NCBI GenBank assembly: GCA_024686035.1
Contig: JAIBDW010000004.1
Location: forward strand, 1-52,732
Source: Oceanospirillaceae bacterium
GTDB lineage: Bacteria > Pseudomonadota > Gammaproteobacteria > Pseudomonadales > Balneatricaceae
Direction: 5' to 3'
Length of the DNA stretch: 52,732 nucleotides
A model generated the notes under the pieces. It was not told the origin of the DNA. It saw only the letters and a program-made list of their open reading frames with translations, and ran no database searches. The position numbers and the translations under genes were made by a program. Below, in pieces: positions 38,541-47,920 of the stretch. Position 1 is the stretch's first letter, and each line of letters opens with the position of its first letter.

Positions 38541-39026
38541 ATGACCGATCTAAGCCTTGCCTTGTTTATCGCTGTTGAAACCTGTTCAGAACCGCCTTAT
38601 TACCCCATTGTTGCAGCTTGGACTTTGCCTGATGGTAGCATTAAATCTAGCCTCATCATTGCTGATGACAGCTGGCCGCCTCACTTGTGCTATAGCGACC
38701 ATATTTGTGATGAAACCATCGACGCTTTAGGTCACTCAGTAAAAGACGTTTTATTAGAAATGAACGTCGACTTAGATGCTAGCCATGTTGTAGGCCATGC
38801 TGATTTCTCTCCAGCTCAAGGCCTAGAACATTTAGTTGATGCTTTGGATATTGAATTGGCGTTTGAAGTCTCTACCAATCAACAAGACATCAGTGAATTA
38901 CTAGGCCCTAACTGGCGTGATGAATTACAGGATTTATCCCATGAAACGGGGCTAGATTTAATGCAAGCTGAAGACCAGGTAAGGCTGATGCAGCGATGCT
39001 GGGCAAGAGCCAGTGATGAATTTTAA
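38541..39026 (+). CDS. Unrecognised protein, possibly a degenerate DEDD exonuclease fold
   Basis: I do not recognise this 161-residue acidic protein with confidence. Its layout recalls DnaQ-like exonucleases: 'LFIAVETCSEPPYYPIVAAW' sits where ExoI (D-x-E-T) would be. The following 'LPDGSIKSSLI' and 'ETIDALGHSVKDVL' match the usual strand and helix pattern, and 'VVGHADFSPAQGLEHLVDAL' sits where ExoII would be. The first catalytic Asp is Ala and no ExoIII is clear, so it would be inactive if related. It has no signal peptide or membrane helix. It overlaps the following lipoprotein gene by 11 bases, so the two are probably cotranscribed. The fold is inference only. Confidence 0.75.
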   Translation: MTDLSLALFIAVETCSEPPYYPIVAAWTLPDGSIKSSLIIADDSWPPHLCYSDHICDETIDALGHSVKDVLLEMNVDLDASHVVGHADFSPAQGLEHLVDALDIELAFEVSTNQQDISELLGPNWRDELQDLSHETGLDLMQAEDQVRLMQRCWARASDEF

Positions 39027-39609
39027 GCTTATTTTTTCAGCCCTACTAATGCTAGTCATTAGTGCATGTAGCCACTTAGGTACAGTGGCTAGCAAGCCAC
39101 GCACACCAGACAATTTGTGCGGCATTTTCGCCCAATTTAAAGGCTGGCAAAGCAGCGCTATTGCTTCTGAAAAAAAGTGGCAAATAGATCAATCCATAAG
39201 TATGGCGTTCATCAACCACGAGTCTGGCTTTAATGCTAAAGCAAAGCCTCCTCGTAAAAGAACATTGGGCATTTTTCCAGGCCAACACCTATCTTCTGCT
39301 TATGGTTATCCTCAGGCCATCAATGGCACTTGGGCGATGTACAAAAAATTGACTGGTTACACCAGCGCTGATCGCACTGATTTTAACGATGCAATCGATT
39401 TTGTAGGCTGGTACAACGCGAGATCAGTGCGCCTGAACAATATACAAGCCAACGATACCTACAACCTATATCTGGCTTACCACGAAGGTCATGGTGGTTT
39501 TGCTAACAAGTCATATCTGGCTAAACCTTGGCTGCTTAATGTCGCTCAAGATGTGGCCCATCAAGCTGAACGCTACCAACGCCAGTTAGAATATTGCTCA
39601 CCGATATAG
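39016..39609 (+). CDS. Outer-membrane lipoprotein with lytic transglycosylase (SLT) domain
   Basis: This 197-residue lipoprotein has an N-terminal signal with lipobox 'VISAC' (Cys18, followed by Ser, which directs it to the outer membrane). A lysozyme-like SLT domain has the catalytic Glu in 'AFINHESGFNAKAKPPR' and later segments 'AINGTWAMYKKLTG' and 'NLYLAYHEGHGGF'. Such enzymes cleave peptidoglycan glycan strands to 1,6-anhydro ends. I prefer the ATG at 39016 (AAGAG six bases before) to the overlapping GTG at 39013. It overlaps the previous gene by 11 bases. The subfamily was not resolved. Confidence 0.85.
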   Translation: MNFKLIFSALLMLVISACSHLGTVASKPRTPDNLCGIFAQFKGWQSSAIASEKKWQIDQSISMAFINHESGFNAKAKPPRKRTLGIFPGQHLSSAYGYPQAINGTWAMYKKLTGYTSADRTDFNDAIDFVGWYNARSVRLNNIQANDTYNLYLAYHEGHGGFANKSYLAKPWLLNVAQDVAHQAERYQRQLEYCSPI

Positions 39610-39637
39610 TTTATCCCAGTTAATAACGGACCTTTTA

Positions 39638-39856
39638 ATGATCGTACCTTGGCAAAATATCAATGCAGATACGCTAAACCACTTATTAGAGGAATTTGCG
39701 AGTCGAGACGGCACAGACTATGGCGTTTATGAAACAAGCTTAGAAGACAAAGTTGTGCAGCTAAAAGTGCAGCTACAGCAAAAACGAATTGTCGTGGTTT
39801 ATAGTGAGTTACATGAATCTGTGAATATCGTTCCAGCCGATCAGTTCAATGCATAA
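39638..39856 (+). CDS. yheU: UPF0270 (YheU) family protein
   Basis: This 72-residue protein matches the UPF0270/YheU family throughout: 'IVPWQNINADTLNHLLEEFASRDGTDYG', 'SLEDKVVQLKVQL' and 'VVYSELHESVNIVP'. The function is unknown. It lies 28 bases after the lipoprotein gene on the same strand and is probably last in that unit. It ends 17 bases from the convergent tusA with no visible terminator between. Confidence 0.9.
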   Translation: MIVPWQNINADTLNHLLEEFASRDGTDYGVYETSLEDKVVQLKVQLQQKRIVVVYSELHESVNIVPADQFNA

Positions 39857-39873
39857 TCATTAGCTGATTTGTA

Positions 39874-40116
39874 TCAACCACCTTTGCGAATGAGGTACTG
39901 ATATTGAACGCCATCGTCAATTTGCTCGATAAGCTCATGGCCTAAAAACAAACAAAATTTAGGAATATCTCTTTTGGTAGAAGGGTCTGTTGCTAACACT
40001 TTAACCACATCACCGGCCTTAATATCTCTAAAGGTGCTATGCAACATCATGACGGGTTCTGGACAAAAAAGCCCTGTAGTGTCTAATAGTTTGTCAATGA
40101 TCAGGCTATTGTGCAT
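39874..40116 (-). CDS. tusA: TusA-type sulfur carrier
   Basis: TusA accepts persulfide sulfur from IscS and passes it on for tRNA 2-thiouridine synthesis and other sulfur routes. The 80-residue product has the family motif '[16 protein letters not shown]' with acceptor Cys18 followed by Pro, and '[21 protein letters not shown]'. I start at the ATG of '[10 protein letters not shown]', nine codons inside the track ORF, because it aligns with TusA. It lies about 60 bases downstream of the alpha/beta hydrolase gene on the same strand. No other tus gene is nearby. Confidence 0.88.
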   Translation of the reverse strand: MHNSLIIDKLLDTTGLFCPEPVMMLHSTFRDIKAGDVVKVLATDPSTKRDIPKFCLFLGHELIEQIDDGVQYQYLIRKGG

Positions 40117-40175
40117 CACTTTTGATTCTCTGATTGTGACCACTACAAACGGCGACCACTGTTTGTTTTTAAATT

Positions 40176-40835
40176 TTATGACACGCTAAAGTTGGCAGCA
40201 AGTAACCTGTGCTTAGCCCACTTCTCAAGCACTAACACTGAGTGTTTGACCGCTTCAATTTGACTCAACTTTGCGTCTTTAAATGGTGCTAAGCTGTGAT
40301 CCATATGATCAAACCAATGCACCTCAATGTGCTCAGGCAATGAATAACTTAACACCTCGTCATAATTACCTAGGGCATCTCGTGTACCTTGAAACACGAT
40401 GCCAGGCTTATGGCTGGCTAACAAATGCGCCACTCGCAGGGTTTGTGGCTTGCGCTGGGGGTGAAACGGATAACCCATAGCAAACCAGCCTAAAGCATTA
40501 GTGCGCTCTACGATTAAGCTTGCCACACGCCCCCCAAGCGATTTACCACCAATAATTAGTGGCCCAGATAACGCAAGGCTATCAAGTAATGCAATAAACT
40601 CCAACTCTAGATTAGCCACTTTAGCAGGGGGACGCCTAATGCCCGTTGTTTGCATCTGCTGCATATAGTCAAACTCAAACAAATAAACCGTAAAATCTGT
40701 TGCACTCATCGCACTGGCAACACTTTGCATAAATTCATGGTTCATACCTATACCAGAACCATGGGCAAAAACCACATTAATGGCCCCTGTGCCATACTTT
40801 TGTGCCTTACTGTGAGTCACTTGTGTCGTTATCAT
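40176..40835 (-). CDS. Alpha/beta hydrolase (TEX30/KANSL3-like)
   Basis: This 219-residue alpha/beta hydrolase fold belongs to the small group related to TEX30/KANSL3 proteins. The oxyanion region is '[15 protein letters not shown]', the nucleophile is in '[13 protein letters not shown]' (Ser99), a likely acid is in 'FQGTRDALG' and the His is in '[10 protein letters not shown]'. No signal peptide is seen, so it is cytoplasmic. I use the ATG at 40835 because AAGAAGG lies five bases upstream; the track GTG would overlap that site. The substrate is unknown. Confidence 0.85.
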   Translation of the reverse strand: MITTQVTHSKAQKYGTGAINVVFAHGSGIGMNHEFMQSVASAMSATDFTVYLFEFDYMQQMQTTGIRRPPAKVANLELEFIALLDSLALSGPLIIGGKSLGGRVASLIVERTNALGWFAMGYPFHPQRKPQTLRVAHLLASHKPGIVFQGTRDALGNYDEVLSYSLPEHIEVHWFDHMDHSLAPFKDAKLSQIEAVKHSVLVLEKWAKHRLLAANFSVS

Positions 40836-40998
40836 AAACACCTTCTTTACTTGGCAATAATTATCCCATACTCACTTCACTGTGACTATGCTGGGTCTAA
40901 GTTCAAAGCCTATTGGCCCACCCTTAAAGCCCTCCAGTAGCTGACAGTCAATGACAAAGGAGCTTGTGCAACTTTTATCCAGGCCAATTGACAGGGGA

Positions 40999-41604
40999 TC
41001 ATTTAGGCCTGATAAGCTCGAGAGTATCATTGGTTAAACTAAAGTAGTTGCCACCCATTTTGCCCACCGTATCGATACTTTGTTGGTCTATAGTGTCATT
41101 TTTATACAGCGCATCATCAACATATATGAAGGTTACATCCAGCAATATGAGTTGGCCACCGGCAGGCAAGCTACCTACGCTGACCACTTCTCGTAAACTA
41201 CATTCATAGCGCACGGGGGCGTATTTTACAGACTTTGGCAACACTGTAGCGCTTTCACAGGCCTCTACATTGGCAAAACTAAACTCGCTATCATCTTTAC
41301 CTAATGCTGCACTGGTAGCATTGAGTTGTTCTAATAACCCACTGTTGACTATATTCACTACACATTCCTTGGTGTCTAGAAGGTTTTGTAGCGTGTCCTT
41401 ATTAATCCCACTACTTTGAGTGACATGGGTATAAAGCAGCACAGGTGGATTACAACTTGCCACGGTAAAAAAGGAGTAAGGCGCTAAATTATCTACGCCC
41501 GCTTTTGAGCGCGTGCTAATCCAGGCGATAGGCCTGGGAGTGATGCCACCCGTTAAAAGCTGATACTTTTGTTGGGCATCAAGCGCTGCTGTGTCAAAGA
41601 TCAT
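40999..41604 (-). CDS. Flavin reductase-like FMN-binding protein
   Basis: This 201-residue member of the flavin reductase-like/DIM6-NTAB family has a split-barrel fold that binds FMN. The motif 'GGITPRPIAWISTRSKAGVDNLAPYSFF' is diagnostic, followed by 'VVNIVNSGLLEQLN' and 'VGKMGGNYFSL' near the end. Family members reduce flavin or act as flavoproteins of unknown substrate. It stands alone between ttcA and the hydrolase gene, with 157 featureless bases downstream. Confidence 0.88.
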   Translation of the reverse strand: MIFDTAALDAQQKYQLLTGGITPRPIAWISTRSKAGVDNLAPYSFFTVASCNPPVLLYTHVTQSSGINKDTLQNLLDTKECVVNIVNSGLLEQLNATSAALGKDDSEFSFANVEACESATVLPKSVKYAPVRYECSLREVVSVGSLPAGGQLILLDVTFIYVDDALYKNDTIDQQSIDTVGKMGGNYFSLTNDTLELIRPK

Positions 41605-41653
41605 CAGTTGTCTATCTCTTTATATAGAGGCTAGGTGGGCATTTTAGGCAAAG

Positions 41654-42544
41654 CTATAGGGCTAAATTGAGCAGCGCTAAGCCTGCATCTGTGTCCTCAC
41701 CAGATTTTTCAACCACGTCGCTTTGCAACACCCGTTGAGTTTGTTTGAAGTTATGTAGCTTGGTATCCATTAAGTGCGAAGGCACTACGTTTTGTAATGA
41801 TTTAGTCATACTTTCCACTCGGCCTGGGTAGTTCATTTCCCAATCTTGCAACATACCTTTAATATGCTGGCGTTGCAGGTTATCTTGAGAACCGCACAAG
41901 TTACAAGGAATAATAGGGTAGTGTTTAAGCTGAGCATATTCTGCAATGTCTTGTTCACGGGCGTAAGCCATGGGACGAATCACTGTATTTAATCCATCAT
42001 CACTCAATAACCGCGCAGGCATTGTTTTAAGCTTGCCTCCATGAAACATATTTAAAAACAGAGTTTCTAGAATATCATCGCGATGATGCCCTAGCGCAAT
42101 TTTGGTAATACCTCGCTCTTGAGCAAAGCGGTACAATGTGCCCCGGCGCATCCGCGAACATAACCCACAGGTGGTTTTACCTTCTTCAATCACGGCTTTG
42201 ACTACACTGTAAGTGTCATGCTCAATGATATGGAAATCTACACCCACTTGGGTGAGGTACTTGGGTAATATGTGCTCTGGAAAATCAGGTTGTTTTTGAT
42301 CTAAGTTAACGGCCAATATCTCAAAATCAATGGGCGCACTCTTTTGCAGCTGCATCAATATATCTAGCATGGCATAAGAGTCTTTACCACCAGACACACA
42401 GACCATAACCTTATCGCCGCTTTCGATCATAGCGTAGTCATCGATTGCACGACCTACATCACGGCGCAGCCGCTTTTGTAGCTTTTGTTGACGCTTGGCA
42501 TCATCTTGGACATTGGGTTGTGAAGGAGTCACTAAAGTTACCAC
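41654..42544 (-). CDS. ttcA: TtcA, tRNA 2-thiocytidine(32) synthetase
   Basis: TtcA is the iron-sulfur PP-loop enzyme that thiolates C32 of some tRNAs. The 296 residues show the PP-loop 'SGGKDS' (51-56), the cluster cysteines in '[12 protein letters not shown]' (Cys126, Cys129) and the third in '[14 protein letters not shown]'. Start is GTG, overlapping the end of the DUF2058 gene by 7 bases, so translation is coupled. Length is close to E. coli TtcA (311). Confidence 0.95.
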   Translation of the reverse strand: MVTLVTPSQPNVQDDAKRQQKLQKRLRRDVGRAIDDYAMIESGDKVMVCVSGGKDSYAMLDILMQLQKSAPIDFEILAVNLDQKQPDFPEHILPKYLTQVGVDFHIIEHDTYSVVKAVIEEGKTTCGLCSRMRRGTLYRFAQERGITKIALGHHRDDILETLFLNMFHGGKLKTMPARLLSDDGLNTVIRPMAYAREQDIAEYAQLKHYPIIPCNLCGSQDNLQRQHIKGMLQDWEMNYPGRVESMTKSLQNVVPSHLMDTKLHNFKQTQRVLQSDVVEKSGEDTDAGLALLNLAL

Positions 42545-43077
42545 ATCAAGTCATCGGGAATCACAAAATCTGCGTAGGGATCATCCTCTTGATCCACTGC
42601 ATCTGCTGCAGATTCAGCACGTATAATTAAGCTCTGGGCAGAGCGCTCTTCAATGCGCAAAGCGACATTGGCTGGAACCACATAATAGACCGCTTCTAAA
42701 CCCACAATAACGAGGGAGCCTCGACTTAATGCAGCTTGCTGCATAGGGTCCACATAAAGCTTTTTGATGACTTTCCCATCAACAAAGTTATAACTCACTT
42801 CACCGCCAGACAAATCTAATCGACATCGTTCAAGTATTTGTTTCACTTGTGCCGCCACTGCCCGCTCTTGAATTTGTGCATCACGTTGCGCATTAAGCTG
42901 CTTAGAGCGACTTGCTTGGGCTTCTTTTTCTCTCAGCGCCCGCTGTGCCGGTGTTTCACCTATATCAACGCCTTTGCGCACATCTCGGGTTTGCTTCTTT
43001 TTCGCCTTAGTGGCTTGTTTGGCTTGTTTTTCGTTGGCTAAACCCGCTTTTAGCAATTGATCTTGTAAACTGGCCAT
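42538..43077 (-). CDS. DUF2058 (YaiL-type) protein
   Basis: This 179-residue protein matches DUF2058, sometimes called a nucleoprotein/polynucleotide-associated enzyme, with no proven function. The first 90 residues are highly charged and coiled-coil-like, beginning '[19 protein letters not shown]'. The C-terminal domain contains '[19 protein letters not shown]' and ends '[14 protein letters not shown]'. It overlaps ttcA by 7 bases and follows recQ on the same strand. Confidence 0.88.
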   Translation of the reverse strand: MASLQDQLLKAGLANEKQAKQATKAKKKQTRDVRKGVDIGETPAQRALREKEAQASRSKQLNAQRDAQIQERAVAAQVKQILERCRLDLSGGEVSYNFVDGKVIKKLYVDPMQQAALSRGSLVIVGLEAVYYVVPANVALRIEERSAQSLIIRAESAADAVDQEDDPYADFVIPDDLMW

Positions 43078-43135
43078 GATTGGCTTCCTTAAAAATAATA
43101 GTATTGCGACTGATTGACGATATTATCATAGCTCA

Positions 43136-44935
43136 CTATGCGTGTTGCTTAATTAACGCCAAAAAGTCACCACCATAGCGGTCCAACTTCTTTTCGCCCA
43201 CACCATGTATATGGCTCATTTGAAGCAGTGTTTGTGGTTTGGAGTGAAGCATTTCCAATAATGAAGAGTCACTAAAAATAACATAAGGCGGCACCTTTTG
43301 GTCTTGAGCTAGAGCCATACGCAGTTCTCTCAGTAATTGCCATAAATCCATGTCAGCATCACCTATTTGCAACCTTGCTTTAGCCGCTTTTGGTGCTTTA
43401 ATCGATACTTTACGATCCAGCCGAAGTTGTAATTTGGTTTCACCTTTAAGTAACGGCCTACAGGGAGGCAATAACCGTAACCCACCATAGTTTTCTGGAT
43501 CACTAGAGACTAAGCCAGAGGCTAAAAGCTGCCGATACACCGAACGCCATTGTTTTTGATCAAGTTCTTGACCCAGTGCAAAGGTGGATATTTTATCATG
43601 ACCTGCAGATTTAATTTTGTCGGTAGGTTTACCCATCAAAATGTCGATTAAATGAGCGACACCATAACGCTGACCACTACGAAAGATACACGATAACGCC
43701 TTACGGGCAACTTCTGTACCATCAAAGGTGGCTACGGGTTCTAAACAGTTATCACAGTTGCCACAGCCACTTGAAGAGGTTTCATTAAAATAGCTTAAAA
43801 TGGCTTGCCTTCGACACTGTGTTATTTCACACAGACCTAACATTGCGTCTAGTTTGGATTGCTCAGAGCGCTTTATGCCTGCATCCATATCAGTTTGCTC
43901 AAGCCTCTGCCTAAGCCACATCACATCTTGCAATCCATACACCATCCACGCATCAGCAGGCAGTCCATCTCGGCCTGCACGTCCGGTTTCTTGATAATAA
44001 GATTCAATACTTTTAGGTAGATCCAAATGCGCTACAAAACGTACATTGGGTTTATCTATACCCATGCCAAAAGCAATAGTAGCCACCATCACCAAGCCTT
44101 CTTCATTGAGGAAACGGTGTTGGTGGTGAGTACGTTTTTCTGCTCCTAAGCCTGCATGATAAGGCAGTGCTGCAATGCCCTGCTCCACTAACCAAAGGGC
44201 TGTTTCGTCTACCTTCTTACGAGACATACAGTAGACAATGCCCGCATTGCCTTGGTGTTGTGATTGCACAAAATCTAACAACTGCTGCTTACCTTTTTGC
44301 TTTTGCATGATACGGTAACGAATATTAGGTCGGTCAAAGCTACTAATATACTGCTTCGCTTTGTTTAGTCCTAAACGCTTCACCATTTCCTGCTGCGTAG
44401 GTCGATCAGCTGTAGCCGTAAGCGCCATGCGAGGCACATGGGGGAAGTTTTGCTGCAAGCATTCTAACTGAAGGTATTCAGGCCTAAAATCATGACCCCA
44501 CTGAGACACACAGTGAGCTTCATCAATGGCAAACAAGGCCAACTTAGAAGACCAAAGCAAATTCATACATGCATCTGTCATCAATCGTTCAGGCGAGATG
44601 TAAAGCAAATCTAGCTCACCATTTAAGGCCTGGTGTTCGATGTTTTTTTGCTGTTGCCAATCGATGCCTGAGTGGAGGGCATGTGCATTCACCCCCAGCT
44701 GTTGCATGGACGCTACTTGATCTTCCATCAACGCGATCAAAGGAGAAATGATGACTCCAACCCCAGGCCTTAGCAGTGCTGGAATCTGATAACAGATCGA
44801 CTTGCCACCACCGGTCGGCATCAGCACTAATGCATCGCCACCGTCGATAACATGCTGGATCACATCCAGTTGTTGGCCACGAAAGTGCTCATAACCAAAG
44901 AGGCTGTGTAATAGTTGTTGAGGAGTTTCATTCAT
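43136..44935 (-). CDS. recQ: RecQ, ATP-dependent DNA helicase
   Basis: RecQ is the 3'-5' superfamily 2 helicase of the RecF repair route. Walker A is '[12 protein letters not shown]' and the DEAH box is '[19 protein letters not shown]'. The motif VI region '[15 protein letters not shown]', the zinc cysteines ('GCGNCDNC'), the RQC winged helix and a C-terminal HRDC domain ('[17 protein letters not shown]') are all visible. I start at 'MNETPQQLL'. An ATG three codons upstream has GAGGAT very close and is the alternative; the track ATG/GTG further out is unlikely. No LexA box was seen. Confidence 0.95.
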   Translation of the reverse strand: MNETPQQLLHSLFGYEHFRGQQLDVIQHVIDGGDALVLMPTGGGKSICYQIPALLRPGVGVIISPLIALMEDQVASMQQLGVNAHALHSGIDWQQQKNIEHQALNGELDLLYISPERLMTDACMNLLWSSKLALFAIDEAHCVSQWGHDFRPEYLQLECLQQNFPHVPRMALTATADRPTQQEMVKRLGLNKAKQYISSFDRPNIRYRIMQKQKGKQQLLDFVQSQHQGNAGIVYCMSRKKVDETALWLVEQGIAALPYHAGLGAEKRTHHQHRFLNEEGLVMVATIAFGMGIDKPNVRFVAHLDLPKSIESYYQETGRAGRDGLPADAWMVYGLQDVMWLRQRLEQTDMDAGIKRSEQSKLDAMLGLCEITQCRRQAILSYFNETSSSGCGNCDNCLEPVATFDGTEVARKALSCIFRSGQRYGVAHLIDILMGKPTDKIKSAGHDKISTFALGQELDQKQWRSVYRQLLASGLVSSDPENYGGLRLLPPCRPLLKGETKLQLRLDRKVSIKAPKAAKARLQIGDADMDLWQLLRELRMALAQDQKVPPYVIFSDSSLLEMLHSKPQTLLQMSHIHGVGEKKLDRYGGDFLALIKQHA

Positions 44936-45111
44936 TGCGCGCATTATCCTCGAAGGCAGCGCTACTGTCACCCATATAACGCCTTAGCCGCGTGTAACAG
45001 AGAAATAAACTCATCTAATATGAATGCACGCATCCCAAACCGCTCGTTTTGTAGCTGTTAATGGGCTCCATGAGTTACAATAGCTTCTATTTAATGATCG
45101 AGTCACGCTAC

Positions 45112-45741
45112 ATGTCCATCTCTAACGACCCTTTAACCGATAGCCAAATTGACCAGTTAGACGCCTACTTGTTGTCTGACAAAGTGCAAGAAGAGGCTTT
45201 AGACTACATTGCCCTGCACGGTTATCTGTGTGCCTTAGCGATCAGCCCAGCGCCCATGCCTGGGCATGAATGGATGGCGCAAGTGATGGCTGAAACGCCC
45301 GTAAATGAAGACAGTGCTGAACGTCAACAAATGCTCAACCTAATACGGCAGGAGTATGCTTTTTTACGTGAATGTTTGGAGTCTGATCAAGATATTGACC
45401 TTCCCTGTGATCTCACATTAGAACTGGACCAAGAAGGTGATTGTTTGCTTGAATACTGGGCTCAAGGCTTTATGGAACTTATATTTAGCCAAGAAAATGT
45501 TTGGTTTTCTGAACAAGAAGAAGACGTCGCTGAATGCTTATTGCCCTTCATGTTGGCGGCTAAATTAGACGAAGACGCAGAGCTTGAAGAGCTGCGCCTT
45601 CAGCCAGAATTTTGCCAACAACTGTGTGAGCAAATCCCAGAGTTACTACAAGATTTATATTTGTTGTTCCGCGTGCCTGCTGACAAACCTAAAGGTGGCT
45701 ACGCTGGCAAGAAAGCTTCAGGGCCTAGTAAGAAACGCTAA
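45112..45741 (+). CDS. UPF0149 (YecA-type) family protein
   Basis: This 209-residue acidic protein matches UPF0149/YecA: 'LDAYLLSDKVQEEALDYIALHGYLCALAISP' followed by 'WAQGFMELIF'. It has a basic Gly/Lys tail but lacks the C-terminal SEC-C zinc motif of the longer YecA proteins. I start at 'MSISNDPLTDSQ', since family N-termini align there and the 17 upstream codons look non-coding. The function is unknown. It converges with tupC, leaving only 10 bases between. Confidence 0.82.
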   Translation: MSISNDPLTDSQIDQLDAYLLSDKVQEEALDYIALHGYLCALAISPAPMPGHEWMAQVMAETPVNEDSAERQQMLNLIRQEYAFLRECLESDQDIDLPCDLTLELDQEGDCLLEYWAQGFMELIFSQENVWFSEQEEDVAECLLPFMLAAKLDEDAELEELRLQPEFCQQLCEQIPELLQDLYLLFRVPADKPKGGYAGKKASGPSKKR

Positions 45742-45751
45742 TATTTAAGAT

Positions 45752-46384
45752 CTATTTTTCGTCATGCACTGTGAGCTTGCCCTTGGCTAGCAGCCAGTGC
45801 TGATTGCATAGCTTGGTGAGGGCGTTGTCTTGGTGGCAAGACAACAATATACCTGTGCCTTTTTGATGTAAGTCTTGCAACATCACTTCTATACGCTCCA
45901 CAGACGCATGATCTAAGTTGCTTGTGGGCTCATCAAGTAAAACCAATGCTGGGTCTAACACTAGGGCTCTAGCCAAGGCTAATCGTTGTCTTTCGCCACC
46001 AGAAAGTAAATGTGCCTGGCGCTCTTGAAGGTGATCTAACCCTGCCCATACTAGCGCCTCATCAACTTTTTTTGCATTTTTCTCACGCCTTAGTCGCAGT
46101 CCATATTCCACATTGCTACGCACATCCGTATCAAATAAGTAGGTGTTTTGATGCAGGTAAATGACCGCTTGCTGACGTAAGCTTTCTCCTTGAGTGGGAA
46201 TACATCTGACCTGGCCTGAAGTTGGCTTTTGCAGACCAGCCATGATCTTCATCAAAGTGGATTTACCAGCGCCATTAGGCCCATGCAAATGCACAGCATC
46301 GGTTGTAATGAGTTGTAATTCATCGATGTAAAATAATAGTTGTGGGCCATATTTTTGACAAATACGATCTAGTTCTAGGCGCAT
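45752..46384 (-). CDS. tupC: TupC, tungstate-type ABC transporter ATPase
   Basis: This 210-residue ABC ATPase has Walker A 'GPNGAGKSTLM', signature 'LLSGGERQRLALARAL' and Walker B 'LVLLDEPTSNLD'. It lacks the C-terminal Mop/TOBE regulatory domain found in molybdate ModC. It starts at an ATG overlapping the tupB stop (TAATG). Its role as tungstate importer ATPase follows from the adjacent TupA-type binding protein. Confidence 0.9.
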   Translation of the reverse strand: MRLELDRICQKYGPQLLFYIDELQLITTDAVHLHGPNGAGKSTLMKIMAGLQKPTSGQVRCIPTQGESLRQQAVIYLHQNTYLFDTDVRSNVEYGLRLRREKNAKKVDEALVWAGLDHLQERQAHLLSGGERQRLALARALVLDPALVLLDEPTSNLDHASVERIEVMLQDLHQKGTGILLSCHQDNALTKLCNQHWLLAKGKLTVHDEK

Positions 46385-47094
46385 TAGGTTCCGTGCCTCA
46401 ATACTCGACTATGACTTTGCATCCAGCCTAAACTCACGTTTAACACTAATGCGAGCACTAAAAGCACAATTCCAAGCGCAACCCCTTGCACAAACTCTCC
46501 CTTACCTGTTTCCAAAGCTATGGCAGTGGTAATATTACGCGTGTGGTGGAGGATGTTGCCACCCACCATCATGGCGCTGCCTACTTCAGCAATAACCCGC
46601 CCAAAAGCCGTGACTAGCGCTGCAAGTAGCGCAAATCTGACTTCAAATAATAGTGTCAAAAATGCTTGTAATGGCCTTGCACCTAGGGTTTTTGCGGTCT
46701 CTAGCACACGGTAGTCTGCTGCTTGGAAGGCACTTAAACTCATCGCTACCAATAAGGGAAAACACAATAGTATCTGCCCAATAATCATCGCCGGACGGGT
46801 AAATAAAAGCTGTAGGTCACCCATGGGGCCTGCGCGCGACAAAAGCATATAGAGCACTAGCCCTACCACAACTGTTGGCACTGCTAAGAGGCTATTGACC
46901 ACACTGATGGCCACCCAACGACCAGGAAATCGAAAGTAAGCCAAAACGAAACCTAAGGTCAGTGCAGGCAATAAAGCAATCAGCAAAGCGCTTGCGGACA
47001 CTCCAAAAGACACACCTACAATACTCCAAAGCTGAGGGTCCCCACTTAAAAGCGCAGCAATCGCTTCGCTAAATGTACCCCATAAATTATTCAT
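46384..47094 (-). CDS. tupB: TupB, tungstate-type ABC transporter permease
   Basis: This 236-residue permease has five to six membrane helices and the binding-protein-dependent EAA region 'ETAKTLGARPLQAFLTLLFE'. A downstream 'AFGRVIAEVGSAMMVGGNI' segment is typical of tungstate and related oxyanion permeases. Its start overlaps the tupA stop (ATGA) and its stop overlaps tupC, so the three subunits are coupled. Confidence 0.9.
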   Translation of the reverse strand: MNNLWGTFSEAIAALLSGDPQLWSIVGVSFGVSASALLIALLPALTLGFVLAYFRFPGRWVAISVVNSLLAVPTVVVGLVLYMLLSRAGPMGDLQLLFTRPAMIIGQILLCFPLLVAMSLSAFQAADYRVLETAKTLGARPLQAFLTLLFEVRFALLAALVTAFGRVIAEVGSAMMVGGNILHHTRNITTAIALETGKGEFVQGVALGIVLLVLALVLNVSLGWMQSHSRVLRHGT

Positions 47095-47915
47095 AACACA
47101 GGTGGTGTTGCAGAAGGGATAAATAATACCTCGCCATTAATACGAAACGCACTAATCAACGCTTGGCCTGCCGGGCTAACGATCCATTGAGCAAAGTCTC
47201 TGGCTGAATCGACATTCACATGAGCGTGGCGCTGAGGATTAACTAGGATTACCTGATATGGATTGATTAATCTTGGGTCGCTATCAAGTACTAAGTGTAA
47301 TTGAAGTTTACCTTTTAAGGCTAACCAAGTGCCACGGTCTGTCAGTGTGTATGCGCCCATTTCTGAGGCCATGTGTAAACTGTGCCCCATGCCCCGACCA
47401 GATTCCAGATAACCACTAAAAGTAGGAAGCTGACCAAGGTGTTGCCATAGTTGTAATTCTTTTTTATGGGTTCCAGAGTCATCGCCACGGGAGATAAAAC
47501 GCTGGTTTGAGCCCATAATGAGTGCGAGTCCCTCTATGACCGTTTGGGCTTGGCTCACGCTTGCTAGATCTTCTTTTGGACCGACAAGCACAAAGTCGTT
47601 ATACATCACGCTTAAAGGCTCAATACCAAATTTTTCATCAACAAAATGAGCCTCTGCAATAGGTGCGTGTGTCATGACCAGATCGACATCCCCATTTTCA
47701 CCCATTTTTAAGGCTTTACCGGTGCCCACAGAGATCACTAGCACTTGGGTGTCGCTCACTTTTTCATAGTGACCGACCAAGTAATCCAATAAGCCAGAGT
47801 TATAGGTGCTAGTTGTGGTGGCAAAGCGAATACTATCCGCCCAAGTAATGCCACTTAAGACCGATAACACAATGACTAACCCTGTGCGCATTAGCAGCAA
47901 ATGCAAATATGTCAT
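47091..47915 (-). CDS. tupA: TupA, tungstate-binding protein
   Basis: This periplasmic substrate-binding protein of 274 residues has a signal peptide ('GLVIVLSVLSGITWADS'). It has the TupA hallmarks 'ATTTSTYNSGLLDYLVGHYE', 'VGTGKALKMGENGDVDLVMTHAP' and 'VMYNDFVLVGP', and the oxyanion-contacting segment 'RGDDSGTHKKE'. This pattern distinguishes it from ModA. It starts 5 bases after aroC, so tupABC probably rides on the prmB-aroC transcript. An internal ATG eight codons later ('MRTGLVIV') gives a more standard signal peptide. Confidence 0.9.
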   Translation of the reverse strand: MTYLHLLLMRTGLVIVLSVLSGITWADSIRFATTTSTYNSGLLDYLVGHYEKVSDTQVLVISVGTGKALKMGENGDVDLVMTHAPIAEAHFVDEKFGIEPLSVMYNDFVLVGPKEDLASVSQAQTVIEGLALIMGSNQRFISRGDDSGTHKKELQLWQHLGQLPTFSGYLESGRGMGHSLHMASEMGAYTLTDRGTWLALKGKLQLHLVLDSDPRLINPYQVILVNPQRHAHVNVDSARDFAQWIVSPAGQALISAFRINGEVLFIPSATPPVL

Positions 47916-47920
47916 GGGGG

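Noticed and set aside
40842-40998. 157-base gap between the hydrolase and flavin reductase-like genes
   Set aside because: No ORF with a ribosome site, hairpin or promoter pair stood out.
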